This document shows, one piece after another, positions 14,484 to 22,038 of a DNA stretch of 41,693 bases; position 1 is the stretch's first letter; each line of letters starts with the position of its first letter. The notes under the pieces were generated by a model, which saw only the letters and a program-made list of their open reading frames with translations, was not told the origin of the DNA and ran no database searches. The DNA comes from a virus, in IMG/VR virus record IMGVR_UViG_3300006920_000088, positions 1-41,693 of that record, one strand, 5' to 3'. The position numbers and the translations under genes are program-made.

Positions 14484-15143
14484 ATGTTAAAATCTATATT
14501 ATCTTTATTATCAGACACACTGCTAGTTTTAGTTGAATTTACGCTTAAAATAATGGTACACATCTTTCCACTAGTAGCCCTCTTAATACTTGTTATGATT
14601 GGGACGCGAAGTGTTCAAGCCAGCGAACCAGTAGAAGTACCTTCCGTGCAAACAGAAAGTATTTATATTACTGATCTTACTGACTTTGGAATGGATGAGA
14701 GCTACATTGCTGAACTTAATGACTTTGCAAACGCTGTAGACAATGCAGTAAAACAAGCGGACTTGCAAGAAGTGGACGATGGCTACAATGGCTACATTAT
14801 TGACCTTACTCGCTTTGCAAATTTTCTAGTTGCTGAAGTAGAAGAAGGAAGATACACTGCGGATGAATTAAAAGTTGAATGGCAAGAAACGAAAGTTATG
14901 GTTACAGAAGCTTTAAAAGAAGGAGTTAAAGATAACTACCTTGATGACTTACTAAACTTTTTATCTGTTGAAGCAGAACTTTTTAAGCATGTAATTACAG
15001 AACACGGTACTTTGGACTACAGTAAAAAGAGCTACCTTGAGCATATAGTACACGCCATGGGGCAGCTAGATAAAGAAGACCCTCGTGGTACTTGTGAATC
15101 CCTAGTAAAAACCTTTGGCGTACATATACATGCTTGTGAATAA
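14484..15143 (+). CDS. Membrane-anchored or exported hypothetical protein, 219 residues
   Basis: The N-terminal 45 residues contain a long hydrophobic stretch (LVEFTLKIMVHIFPLVALLI) ending VQASEP, which could be a late signal peptidase site or a membrane anchor. The remaining 170 residues are acidic and mainly helical, with two related segments (ITDLTDFGMDESYIAELNDF and IIDLTRFANF) and two cysteines near the C-terminus. It is the largest product of the early-type cluster. Probably faces the periplasm; no family recognised. Confidence 0.6.
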   Translation: MLKSILSLLSDTLLVLVEFTLKIMVHIFPLVALLILVMIGTRSVQASEPVEVPSVQTESIYITDLTDFGMDESYIAELNDFANAVDNAVKQADLQEVDDGYNGYIIDLTRFANFLVAEVEEGRYTADELKVEWQETKVMVTEALKEGVKDNYLDDLLNFLSVEAELFKHVITEHGTLDYSKKSYLEHIVHAMGQLDKEDPRGTCESLVKTFGVHIHACE

Positions 15144-15167
15144 ATAAGACGTAATAATCGTAATAAC

Positions 15168-15187
15168 CTAGACTAAACCTTTAAGGA
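15168..15187 (+). promoter_or_regulatory. Shared leader with ribosome site, copy E
   Basis: CTAGACTAAACCTTTAAGGA is a diverged copy of the leader, before the 86-residue gene at 15196. Confidence 0.45.
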
Positions 15188-15195
15188 ATATACTT

Positions 15196-15456
15196 ATGAA
15201 AAACCAATCTATATTATCAATCGTAAACAGCTTAGAACTTTCAGCGTCTGACATGTATCCACTTGTTGAAGTTTATGGTCTTGAAAGAGCAGTAGAACTT
15301 CAATCGAAATATTGTTTGTTCTTAGCTATTACAGAACAAAGTTACGACCTTGCACAAGGTAGAGATATACCTAACTTTATTGATACTGTGTACACGTTGC
15401 ACAAAAAACACTTTGTTGGTATTGCAATTGAATCATTTAAAAAGGAGTACAAGTAA
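15196..15456 (+). CDS. Hypothetical helical protein, 86 residues
   Basis: Begins behind the fifth, diverged copy of the shared leader. The sequence is predicted helical (SILSIVNSLEL, GLERAVELQSKYCLFLAI, FVGIAIESFKKEYK) with no signal peptide or metal motif. The stop is followed 2 bp later by the next ATG. Function unknown. Confidence 0.55.
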   Translation: MKNQSILSIVNSLELSASDMYPLVEVYGLERAVELQSKYCLFLAITEQSYDLAQGRDIPNFIDTVYTLHKKHFVGIAIESFKKEYK

Positions 15457-15457
15457 T

Positions 15458-15598
15458 ATGACTGTAGCACAATTCGAATCTATGAGTTTAAAACAGAAAG
15501 CCTTTTACCCCTTTACTGATGTTGAGTGGTCGGGTTTAAATAAAGACCAGAAGAAACGAGTATTCTTTGCTCGTCATAAGTTTGCTAAAAAGGATTAA
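15458..15598 (+). CDS. Short hypothetical protein, 46 residues
   Basis: AAAGGAG precedes ATG 15458; the open frame upstream of it lies within the previous gene and is ignored. The protein has an aromatic middle (KAFYPFTDVEWSGLNKDQ) and a basic C-terminus (KKRVFFARHKFAKKD). It may bind nucleic acid or a host protein; unknown. Confidence 0.5.
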   Translation: MTVAQFESMSLKQKAFYPFTDVEWSGLNKDQKKRVFFARHKFAKKD

Positions 15599-15601
15599 AT
15601 A

Positions 15602-15712
15602 ATGGATATTGTAATGTTTGTATGTGCAGTTGTTGGTGGTGTAATTTTGGGTAGCCTTGTAGCTGCCTTGCTGGTAGCAGCACTTGTTACCATAATTGTT
15701 AGTTTTTACTAA
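15602..15712 (+). CDS. Single-span membrane peptide, 36 residues
   Basis: Starts 4 bp after the previous stop. Almost the whole peptide is one hydrophobic helix with small-residue packing (GGVILGSLVAALLVAALV). No typical ribosome site is visible, so translation may depend on coupling. It could be a holin-like or regulatory membrane peptide. Confidence 0.4.
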   Translation: MDIVMFVCAVVGGVILGSLVAALLVAALVTIIVSFY

Positions 15713-15730
15713 AATGAAAAGAAAGTAAAT

Positions 15731-15867
15731 GTACACCCCGCCCCCTGAGCCTTCAGGATCATAAATTGTTGCCTAAGTGAGTGCTATCTAACGATAGTGC
15801 CCTCTAAAGCAGCAATTTATGGTCTTGTCGGTTTAGGGGGCGGGGTGTACCATACTATTTTTTTTTT
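15731..15867 (+). ncRNA. Giant 58-position RNA hairpin followed by a T-tract
   Basis: Positions 15731-15788 fold back on 15793-15850 around a TAAC tetraloop. Of 58 facing positions, 52 can pair (45 Watson-Crick, 7 G-U). The outermost 21 pairs are unbroken and G+C-rich, starting GTACACCCCGCCCCCT; then come a 2-nt bulge, 19 unbroken pairs, a looser section and an 8-bp top. Ten Ts follow at 15858-15867. The wobble pairs suggest selection on RNA rather than on a DNA cruciform. It lies between the early-type cluster and the RNA polymerase gene. It may be a terminator/attenuator, an RNase III processing site as flanks T7 gene 1, or a stable small RNA. Confidence 0.8.
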
Positions 15868-15880
15868 GAAAGGAAGAAAC

Positions 15881-16147
15881 ATGGAAAAAATGAAAGATCT
15901 ACTCCGACTGTTGGATGAAGCTAACCCGAAGGCTTACGACAAGATTAGTTGTATTGTTGAAGGGGAGTTCAAGTTCTTAGCGGATAATATGATACACCAC
16001 CCTGAAGACTACTTCGAGGGAGAAGCATACGTCTTGGTTGAAGGGGAGCTAAATAAAGCAGTAGTAGAAACGTGGATTCATCATAAAGTATCAAGCGCTA
16101 TCAGCGATACTATATCCCGCCTCGCCAAGCAGGTAGAACAACCGTAG
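15881..16147 (+). CDS. Hypothetical acidic protein upstream of RNA polymerase
   Basis: An 88-residue protein. ATG 15881 follows GAAAGGAAG and the T-tract; the upstream open frame runs into the hairpin and is rejected. The product is helical and acidic (MEKMKDLLRLLDEANPKAYDK, EGEFKFLADNMIHHPEDYFEGEAY). Its stop lies 14 bp before the RNA polymerase start, so the two are probably co-translated. Function unknown; a polymerase-associated regulator is possible from position only. Confidence 0.65.
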   Translation: MEKMKDLLRLLDEANPKAYDKISCIVEGEFKFLADNMIHHPEDYFEGEAYVLVEGELNKAVVETWIHHKVSSAISDTISRLAKQVEQP

Positions 16148-16161
16148 AGGAGAAAGATATA

Positions 16162-18432
16162 ATGAAAGAAACCACAAGACAGCTGGTGATTGATAGCATA
16201 TCTGAACGATTGCGCTCTGCCAGTGATTCAAGGCAAACCTATATTAATTGGTTGTCTGAACACTTCAGCAATGAGGAAGAACTAAAAGTCCTCGCTGAGA
16301 AGATTTATCTCCTAACTTTTGGGAAGGTACTAGTAGCAGCAATGCAAGAGATGCCAGTAGCAAACGTAGCAATACGCATAGGTAAGCTTGTCAGGATACA
16401 CCTGGACGCTCCTGCCGTTGAGAAAGAAACTAAGAGCAACCTCTTCATGGGTATGAAAGTTTTAGAGGCTTATTGTAATACAGATAAACCTGACAGTAAA
16501 CTTAAGCTACTAGATTTAGGAAAGGTCGTAGTGGATAGCACCACGGTCTATGAGGTACGTTGTGTAGACCAAGACTTACTGGCAGAATTGATTGAATCTT
16601 CTGATTTGGAGTTCAGCCCTGATTTCCCATTACTTGAACCTGCTGGTGATTGGACCTCTGCTTTCCATGATGTTATAAAAGCCCCCATGGTAAGAAAAGC
16701 ACCTAACCACATACTGAAATCGATGACTCCTGATTCAGCCCCCAGGATATACGATGCATTAAACAAACTTCAAAGAACAGGATTCTTAATAAGTCCAAGG
16801 ATATTTGGAGTGTACGAAGAACTATTCGCCAGGAGCGATAGAGAACTTCTATTCTCAAATGAATTTGTGCCCCCTAAAGAATCACCCTTTAAACACGACA
16901 AAGAAACACGAAGAGAAAGCAGGATAGGTATGTTCTTGGAAGCTAACTTCATTAAGTCCCTCTGTGACCGTATTGGAGATAGAACGTTCTACCACGGATA
17001 CAACTGTGATTTCAGAGGTCGTATATACCCTTTGACTCCGTTTCTTAACGAACAGAGCTCAGATAATGCCAAGGGTTTACTGAGATATAGAGATAGTGCC
17101 CCCTTAGGAGACAATGGTGAATTCTGGCTTGCTGTACACTTGGCTAACTCGATTGGAGAAGACAAATTACCTCTTAACGGTAGAGCACAATACGTAGTAG
17201 ACAACATGGATGACATCATGGGATGGGCAAAGAGACCACTTGAGAACACTGGGTGGATGCAAGCTGACAAACCATGGTCAACCCTTGCTGCCGCTATGGA
17301 GTTCCAGAAGCTAGAAGAGTGGCATATCATTGGAGGTCACCCTAGAGAAGAGTACAACTGTGACATACCTATATTCATCGATGGTACTAACAATGGTGTA
17401 CAGCATCTAACTGCTTTGTCTCTGGATGAGCAGATTGCACCATTAGTGAACCTTTGTGATGACAATGAACTTCCTGGTGATGTTTACATGTTTATCGCTG
17501 AAGCTGTATGGGGTGAAGTAGACCTTCGATTTATAAAGATGGGAGACCACCCTGTTAAAGAGGAGCTACAACGCCTAATACAAGAGATAAAGTCTTTTAA
17601 GCTTGAGAGAGAAACCCTTAGAGGCGGTACCCCTGAACTTAAAGACTTCCGAGAGAGACTTGACACCTGGAGAGCAGACAATAAACACTTGATTGTGGAC
17701 ATTGCTGTACCCTTCTGGCATATGTACCTTGAGGATAAGAAACTACAACGTAAGACTATCAAGAGACCCGTAATGACTCTTGGTTATGGCGCTACTATAT
17801 CTGGTGTTAGAAATCAGATATTTGAGGATACACAGACACTCTCAGAGCCACTTAAGTTCAAAGATAAACCCTACTGGACAAACCCTTTCGCAGATTTAGT
17901 AATGTCTGTTATGCTTAAGGAATTGAAAGGACCCGCTATACTTCTTAATTTATTTGAGACATTAGCAACTGAGTTTAACACTAGAAAAGAACACTTAGGT
18001 TGGACAGTACCTATAACCAACTTCAAGGTTCTACAACAGTATTACAACACTAAAGAGGATAGACCCCGTTTAAACTTCTGTAAGAGGAAGCGTATACGTA
18101 TAACTATCCAACCCGATGAACTCAACACGTTAAATAAGCAAGGCCAAAAACGTGGAGCTTCACCAAACATTATTCATTCCTTTGATGCCGCACACTTGAC
18201 ATTGATAGTGAATGAATCACCCTTTATTGTAACTACGGTACACGACAGCTTCGGCAGTCACCCTGGTAACATGGAGGACCTCTTCCGGATAACCCGTGAG
18301 GAATTTGTACGCTTCTACGAATCAGACCCATTGGTGCAATTGCTTACTCAGTGTAATGCTTTACATCTTCTGCCTGAACGTGGAAATCTAAACCTGAAAT
18401 CAATTCTAAATTCAGAATTTGCTTTCTCTTAA
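16162..18432 (+). CDS. T7-like single-subunit DNA-directed RNA polymerase
   Basis: A 756-residue enzyme that would transcribe phage middle and late genes from its own promoters. Recognisable elements in order: CDFRGRIYPL near 285; motif A IDGTNNGVQH with catalytic D407; motif B KLQRKTIKRPVMTLGYG with K534 and Y542, the equivalents of T7 Lys631 and Tyr639; SPNIIHSFDAAHL; and motif C VHDSFGSHP with catalytic D695. All catalytic residues are present. It is about 130 residues shorter than T7 RNA polymerase, mainly in the N-terminal domain that contacts the promoter and nascent RNA, so its promoter recognition probably differs. AGAGGAGAAAG precedes ATG 16162. Confidence 0.97.
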   Translation: MKETTRQLVIDSISERLRSASDSRQTYINWLSEHFSNEEELKVLAEKIYLLTFGKVLVAAMQEMPVANVAIRIGKLVRIHLDAPAVEKETKSNLFMGMKVLEAYCNTDKPDSKLKLLDLGKVVVDSTTVYEVRCVDQDLLAELIESSDLEFSPDFPLLEPAGDWTSAFHDVIKAPMVRKAPNHILKSMTPDSAPRIYDALNKLQRTGFLISPRIFGVYEELFARSDRELLFSNEFVPPKESPFKHDKETRRESRIGMFLEANFIKSLCDRIGDRTFYHGYNCDFRGRIYPLTPFLNEQSSDNAKGLLRYRDSAPLGDNGEFWLAVHLANSIGEDKLPLNGRAQYVVDNMDDIMGWAKRPLENTGWMQADKPWSTLAAAMEFQKLEEWHIIGGHPREEYNCDIPIFIDGTNNGVQHLTALSLDEQIAPLVNLCDDNELPGDVYMFIAEAVWGEVDLRFIKMGDHPVKEELQRLIQEIKSFKLERETLRGGTPELKDFRERLDTWRADNKHLIVDIAVPFWHMYLEDKKLQRKTIKRPVMTLGYGATISGVRNQIFEDTQTLSEPLKFKDKPYWTNPFADLVMSVMLKELKGPAILLNLFETLATEFNTRKEHLGWTVPITNFKVLQQYYNTKEDRPRLNFCKRKRIRITIQPDELNTLNKQGQKRGASPNIIHSFDAAHLTLIVNESPFIVTTVHDSFGSHPGNMEDLFRITREEFVRFYESDPLVQLLTQCNALHLLPERGNLNLKSILNSEFAFS

Positions 18433-18499
18433 AAATCCAACTTATTTCTACAATAATGTAGCTAAATAACTTAAATTAAATCCAAAGGAATAAATACAC

Positions 18500-18994
18500 A
18501 TGGCTTCAATCTTAATTCGCAACGCAAACTTTTTCTGGGCTAAACTTGACCAACCTGTAAACCCTTTCAACGCTCCATATCCACATTGGGAACTACAGAT
18601 TCGTACTCGTGATAAAGCCGAAGCTAAAGGCTGGAAAGACCAAGGTATGAACGCAACATTAAAAGAAGATAACTATGGTACATTCTACCAAGTTAACCTT
18701 AAACGTAAAGCATTTACTAACAAAGGTGACCCTCGTGACCCTGTTAAAGTTGTAGATGGTCAGTTGATGCCTATTGATGGCGCAACGCTAGGTAACGGCT
18801 CTGAAGGCCACGTTCAAATTGATACTTATCCTTATACAATGAACGGTGTAGATGGTATCGGTTTCTCGTTAAAAGCAGTACAGGTGATTAAACTTGTAGA
18901 GTACAAAGGTGGCAACACTCTCTCCTTCGATGTAGAAGGTGAAACTGAAGTAGTAGTACCAGTTGACACAAACACAGACGACTCTGATTGGTAA
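18500..18994 (+). CDS. Single-stranded DNA-binding protein, T7 gp2.5-like
   Basis: A 164-residue protein with a predicted OB-fold core (PHWELQIRTRDKAEAKGW, YGTFYQVNLKRKAF) and an acidic C-terminal tail ending TDDSDW. An acidic tail with a terminal aromatic residue is the feature by which gp2.5 contacts polymerase and helicase. It follows the RNA polymerase after a 67-bp gap that has a short CTACA/TGTAG hairpin and a leader similar to those of the early genes. It should coat single strands and coordinate the replisome encoded downstream. Confidence 0.88.
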   Translation: MASILIRNANFFWAKLDQPVNPFNAPYPHWELQIRTRDKAEAKGWKDQGMNATLKEDNYGTFYQVNLKRKAFTNKGDPRDPVKVVDGQLMPIDGATLGNGSEGHVQIDTYPYTMNGVDGIGFSLKAVQVIKLVEYKGGNTLSFDVEGETEVVVPVDTNTDDSDW

Positions 18995-19016
18995 TCCAAT
19001 AGTAGTTAGAAACAAC

Positions 19017-19042
19017 GGCAGAGAGGGATTATCCTTTCTGCC
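19017..19042 (+). other. Intergenic hairpin after SSB
   Basis: An 11-bp stem (two G-U pairs) with an ATTA loop between SSB and the next gene. There is no T-run, so it is more likely an RNA-stability or processing element than an intrinsic terminator. Confidence 0.55.
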
Positions 19043-19063
19043 ATTAAAATATTAAGGATACTT

Positions 19064-19513
19064 ATGGATAACTTAGAAACAAAAGGCTTTACATATGTTG
19101 CAGGTCCAATGGAAGATTGTTCTAAAGAGCATATGACGGGATGGAGGGATAAGGTTAGCGAACAGTTGGGAGCCAGCAATATACCAGTATTAGACCCTAC
19201 AAGACGGGTGTCCTTCCACGACCAGATAGCAGACTTGCAGGATGAAGCTAAGTCCAGAAACACCTGTCAACGTATCTTTAAGCAAGATATGCAAGACATC
19301 GCAAATAGTAGAGTAGTACTGGCAGATGTTAGACGTGTTTCCGGTAGAGGCACAGGTACCAGTATGGAGCTTATGTTTGCCCATACTAAGAACAAGATAA
19401 TTATATTAGTGGCTGATAAAGAAGATTTCATTCATCCCTTTTATGAATCGATGTACACAGAGAAACATTTCTCATTTGAGGAAGCAATCGAAGCGGTCCG
19501 TTCTTACTATTAG
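19064..19513 (+). CDS. Nucleoside 2-deoxyribosyltransferase-like protein
   Basis: A 149-residue protein with the order of motifs of this Rossmann-like family: YVAGPM at 11-16, WRDKV, PVLDPTRR, an SRVVLADV strand near 82-89, then GTGTSMELMFAH with Glu102 at the position of the family nucleophile. Family members transfer deoxyribose between bases or hydrolyse nucleotides; in phages this is usually read as dNTP-pool or modified-base metabolism. Fits the surrounding nucleotide genes. The exact reaction is not predictable. Confidence 0.75.
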   Translation: MDNLETKGFTYVAGPMEDCSKEHMTGWRDKVSEQLGASNIPVLDPTRRVSFHDQIADLQDEAKSRNTCQRIFKQDMQDIANSRVVLADVRRVSGRGTGTSMELMFAHTKNKIIILVADKEDFIHPFYESMYTEKHFSFEEAIEAVRSYY

Positions 19514-19522
19514 GGGTTAACT

Positions 19523-19960
19523 GTGTCAAATATAATAGACAATCTTTTAGCAGCTCACAGCAGGGTTCAGGTAGAGGAGTATAGCAGATGCCAAGCTCTA
19601 CTTAAGCTGACCTTTGTTTTCTCTTGGAGTTGTGATTACGATTCAGAAATTCACTACGAAGTTAGACAGGACACCGAGGGTGCTTTTGTACTTAGCAAGT
19701 CGCTTTGCGGTGGCTACAACGCTATATTGGATATAAAGCTGTATAATATTGAGCAAATAGCAGATGAGATAACGTGGTGTCTGGAGCACTGTGAACATTC
19801 CAATGATACAGTAGCGGACAGTATAGCAAACGGCGAAATGCCTCCCGAGGTACTGGCTTTGATAGATGAATATGAGGTTGAGAGAATAGTACAAGACATA
19901 TTTTACATGTCGGATGAAGGCAAGGATGTCCTTGTAATGAGTAAACTATTAAGGAAATAG
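19523..19960 (+). CDS. Hypothetical protein, 145 residues
   Basis: Starts at GTG 19523 behind AGGGG. The N-terminal half has beta segments (LTFVFSWSC, EIHYEVRQD, GAFVLSKSL); the C-terminal half is helical and acidic (IEQIADEITWCLEH, EVERIVQDIFYMSDEGK). No family or catalytic motif is recognised. Lies between nucleotide-metabolism genes. Confidence 0.6.
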   Translation: MSNIIDNLLAAHSRVQVEEYSRCQALLKLTFVFSWSCDYDSEIHYEVRQDTEGAFVLSKSLCGGYNAILDIKLYNIEQIADEITWCLEHCEHSNDTVADSIANGEMPPEVLALIDEYEVERIVQDIFYMSDEGKDVLVMSKLLRK

Positions 19961-19973
19961 AGAGGAACACGTT

Positions 19974-20147
19974 ATGTATAAGTACTTCACTCTGTATGAG
20001 AGTCACGTTAAACATGTAAAATATGCCCCATGGAAAAGAGTGGATATCCCTTACGTTGAGAACTTGGATAATAGAGCCAAAGGTACAGTAATAGAGGATG
20101 TCTTTGTAGTGAACTTTACTAACTCTCATGGCAACGAAGGTTTGTGA
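19974..20147 (+). CDS. Hypothetical protein, 57 residues
   Basis: AGAGGAACAC precedes ATG 19974. The product is a mixed-charge, beta-rich peptide (YFTLYESHVKHVKYAPWKRVDI). Its stop overlaps the GTG start of the next gene, which supports both being translated. Function unknown. Confidence 0.5.
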   Translation: MYKYFTLYESHVKHVKYAPWKRVDIPYVENLDNRAKGTVIEDVFVVNFTNSHGNEGL

Positions 20148-20344
20148 TAGGTAATATCTTTCGCTTTTGGAGGGTATGGTTCTTATTCGGTAAAGCTTTT
20201 GGATACCAAGGGTACCCTGGGGGAAGAAATGTTGTAGCAATACTATGGAGAGGTAAGGAATTTCTACACCTTAGGGTTCCAGGGCCAGCGAGTGAGTACT
20301 TGGCTATCAGAATAAGACATAAGGAATACGAGTATGATGACTAG
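20144..20344 (+). CDS. Hypothetical basic protein, 66 residues
   Basis: A GTG start at 20144 overlaps the preceding stop (GTGA), a classic re-initiation arrangement. The product is aromatic and basic at the N-terminus (RFWRVWFLFGKAFGYQGYPGG), with a beta-like end. No family recognised. Confidence 0.45.
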   Translation: MIGNIFRFWRVWFLFGKAFGYQGYPGGRNVVAILWRGKEFLHLRVPGPASEYLAIRIRHKEYEYDD

Positions 20345-20380
20345 AGATACAATTAAACCAACACTATAGGAGAATACAAT

Positions 20381-20671
20381 ATGCCATACATTGCACAGGT
20401 TGACCGTGAGAGCTTTGAATATGTAGAACACGTACTTAAGAGACACGCAGCAGAAAGTGCAGGAGAAATCCAGTACTTAATCGCGTTAGTTATTAAAGGC
20501 TATATGTCGAATAACGATTACCGCTACCAAACTATGAATGATGTTATGGGTGCTCTCAATGGTGCTAACCTTGAATTCTATCGTAGATATGTGGGACCTT
20601 ATGAGGATGAGTGTATTGCGAAGAACGGAGACGTTATTTTTGAAAGAACAGAAAAAGATAGTAAATACTAA
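20381..20671 (+). CDS. Conserved phage protein of the DUF6899 type
   Basis: A 96-residue protein starting MPYIAQVDRESF, with AGEIQYLIALVIKGY, MNDVMGALNGANLEFYRRYV and PYEDECIAKNGDV. This order is typical of a small phage family I know as DUF6899; function undetermined. It is often found among replication and nucleotide genes, as here. TAGGAGAATA precedes ATG 20381. Confidence 0.7.
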   Translation: MPYIAQVDRESFEYVEHVLKRHAAESAGEIQYLIALVIKGYMSNNDYRYQTMNDVMGALNGANLEFYRRYVGPYEDECIAKNGDVIFERTEKDSKY

Positions 20672-20699
20672 AGATAAACTAAATATATTGGAGAATATT

Positions 20700-21359
20700 A
20701 TGGTCAATAAAGTAAATTTAAAAATAGCAGACATAAACGAGTTCACACCTTCTCTCGCGGTTCAAGCGTTAACCCATTGTAACACCTACTCTTTTGAAGA
20801 TGTGGTATATATGGAGCATTGTGCGATTGTTGCGGGTGTGGATTTGATACAGTTTGAGGAGGCTATAGGAAGACCCCCTCACGGCAGTTGTGAAGAAGAG
20901 GCTTTCCGTGAGCAACAAGCGATAGGTATGATGACCAGAGTAAGTTTGTATCCTGAAGAGATAGATGAAGCAGACCTGAAACAACAAGAAGAGGTTGAAG
21001 CATACCTCTCGAAAATGAGTGATATCTGTGGCAGCTCAGAGATAGACACAACTAACACCGGGCGCATGTATAACCCTTATGGGTTAGGTAGCTGCCCTCC
21101 TGATGCCATAACTGAAGCAGTAAGCGGATCACATTACAACGATGTAGTTCCTGGCTGGCAGTATATGGAAATGATGGAGCATATGTTAGCTGACAAAAAA
21201 GGGGTAGAAGCTCATCTCTTAGGTCAGATCTATAAGTACTTGTTCCGGACAGGTAAGAAAGATGATGTAGAACAAGAGTACCGTAAGGCTCGTTGGTATA
21301 TCAACTGCCTAGTTAAATTTAAACAAACAGGTAAAGTAGATTGTGAGGGGAATGATTAA
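20700..21359 (+). CDS. Protein with C-terminal DUF3310 (T7 gp1.7-type nucleotide kinase-related) domain
   Basis: A 219-residue protein. The C-terminal 85 residues match DUF3310: a GSHYNDVVPGWQYMEMM start, then LLGQIYKYLFRTGKKDDVEQEYRKARWYINCLV. In T7 gp1.7 this domain belongs to an unusual dTMP/dGMP kinase. The acidic N-terminal 130 residues are unassigned, so kinase activity is only a suggestion. Start ATG 20700 has a GGAGA site; the frame upstream overlaps the previous gene and is rejected. Confidence 0.7.
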   Translation: MVNKVNLKIADINEFTPSLAVQALTHCNTYSFEDVVYMEHCAIVAGVDLIQFEEAIGRPPHGSCEEEAFREQQAIGMMTRVSLYPEEIDEADLKQQEEVEAYLSKMSDICGSSEIDTTNTGRMYNPYGLGSCPPDAITEAVSGSHYNDVVPGWQYMEMMEHMLADKKGVEAHLLGQIYKYLFRTGKKDDVEQEYRKARWYINCLVKFKQTGKVDCEGND

Positions 21360-21360
21360 T

Positions 21361-22038
21361 ATGTCAATTTATTCTGAATTCGTAAGTAAAGATACACCAC
21401 GTATAAACGAACAGAAGCATATAGGAAGTGAAACGCTAAAACGATTATCTTCTACGTTTAGACAAACCGCGTACCTAGCAGGAGGAATGCTCAGAGACCA
21501 CTATTTTGAGAACCCTGGACAGGACTTCGATTTTTATATACAGGAACAAGAAGGCTTTGAGTATGAAACGTTCATGGTAGCTATGTTGGAAGGTATTAGT
21601 GGTTTAAGCGATTTTAAGCAAATGGAACCTGAGGACGCTATGAGTGGTGGCTACGCGGGTGGTGCAATACACTCAGTATATGAGGGTACGGTAGCTAGTC
21701 TCTCTGGGAACTACAGTAACCACCCTATGCAAATTATTGTGTTAAAGATGGATCCGCTTACGTACATCAATGAAGTATTTTGTTGTTCGCTAAGTATGAC
21801 GTGGCAGACAGCGGAATACGGACCTGTTTATTCTAAACCCTTTCTCGATTCAGTAGTTGATAAAGAAATTAGATTTGAGTTCCATCCCCCTGACAAATTC
21901 AACAACCGTTATGTAAATAAGATAGTTAAGAGGTTCCCAACATTTGAGATTGATGACAAAACAAAACGTGTTTTAGTCAGAGAAGTTGAGAAGACCTCCA
22001 CTTGGAGGACAGCTGTTTCTCAGGTTGGTTTCGGATGA
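21361..22038 (+). CDS. Nucleotidyltransferase-fold protein
   Basis: A 225-residue protein. Residues 37-60 read TAYLAGGMLRDHYFENPGQDFDFY: a Gly-Gly pair followed by R-D, then D55-x-D57. This is the head motif of the polymerase-beta-type nucleotidyltransferase superfamily (poly(A) polymerases, CCA-adding enzymes, toxin nucleotidyltransferases). The rest is phage-specific. Its substrate could be RNA, a protein or a small molecule. It overlaps the DNA polymerase start by 4 bp (ATGA), so the two are co-translated. Confidence 0.65.
   Translation: MSIYSEFVSKDTPRINEQKHIGSETLKRLSSTFRQTAYLAGGMLRDHYFENPGQDFDFYIQEQEGFEYETFMVAMLEGISGLSDFKQMEPEDAMSGGYAGGAIHSVYEGTVASLSGNYSNHPMQIIVLKMDPLTYINEVFCCSLSMTWQTAEYGPVYSKPFLDSVVDKEIRFEFHPPDKFNNRYVNKIVKRFPTFEIDDKTKRVLVREVEKTSTWRTAVSQVGFG

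Noticed and set aside
15731-15850. Transposable MITE as explanation for the inverted repeat
   Set aside because: No target-site duplication was noticed, pairing runs through the whole length to a tetraloop, and the G-U pattern fits RNA better than DNA termini.
15797-15880. N-terminal extension of the 88-residue gene into the hairpin
   Set aside because: It needs a GTG inside the stem with no ribosome site, whereas ATG 15881 has GAAAGGAAG just upstream.
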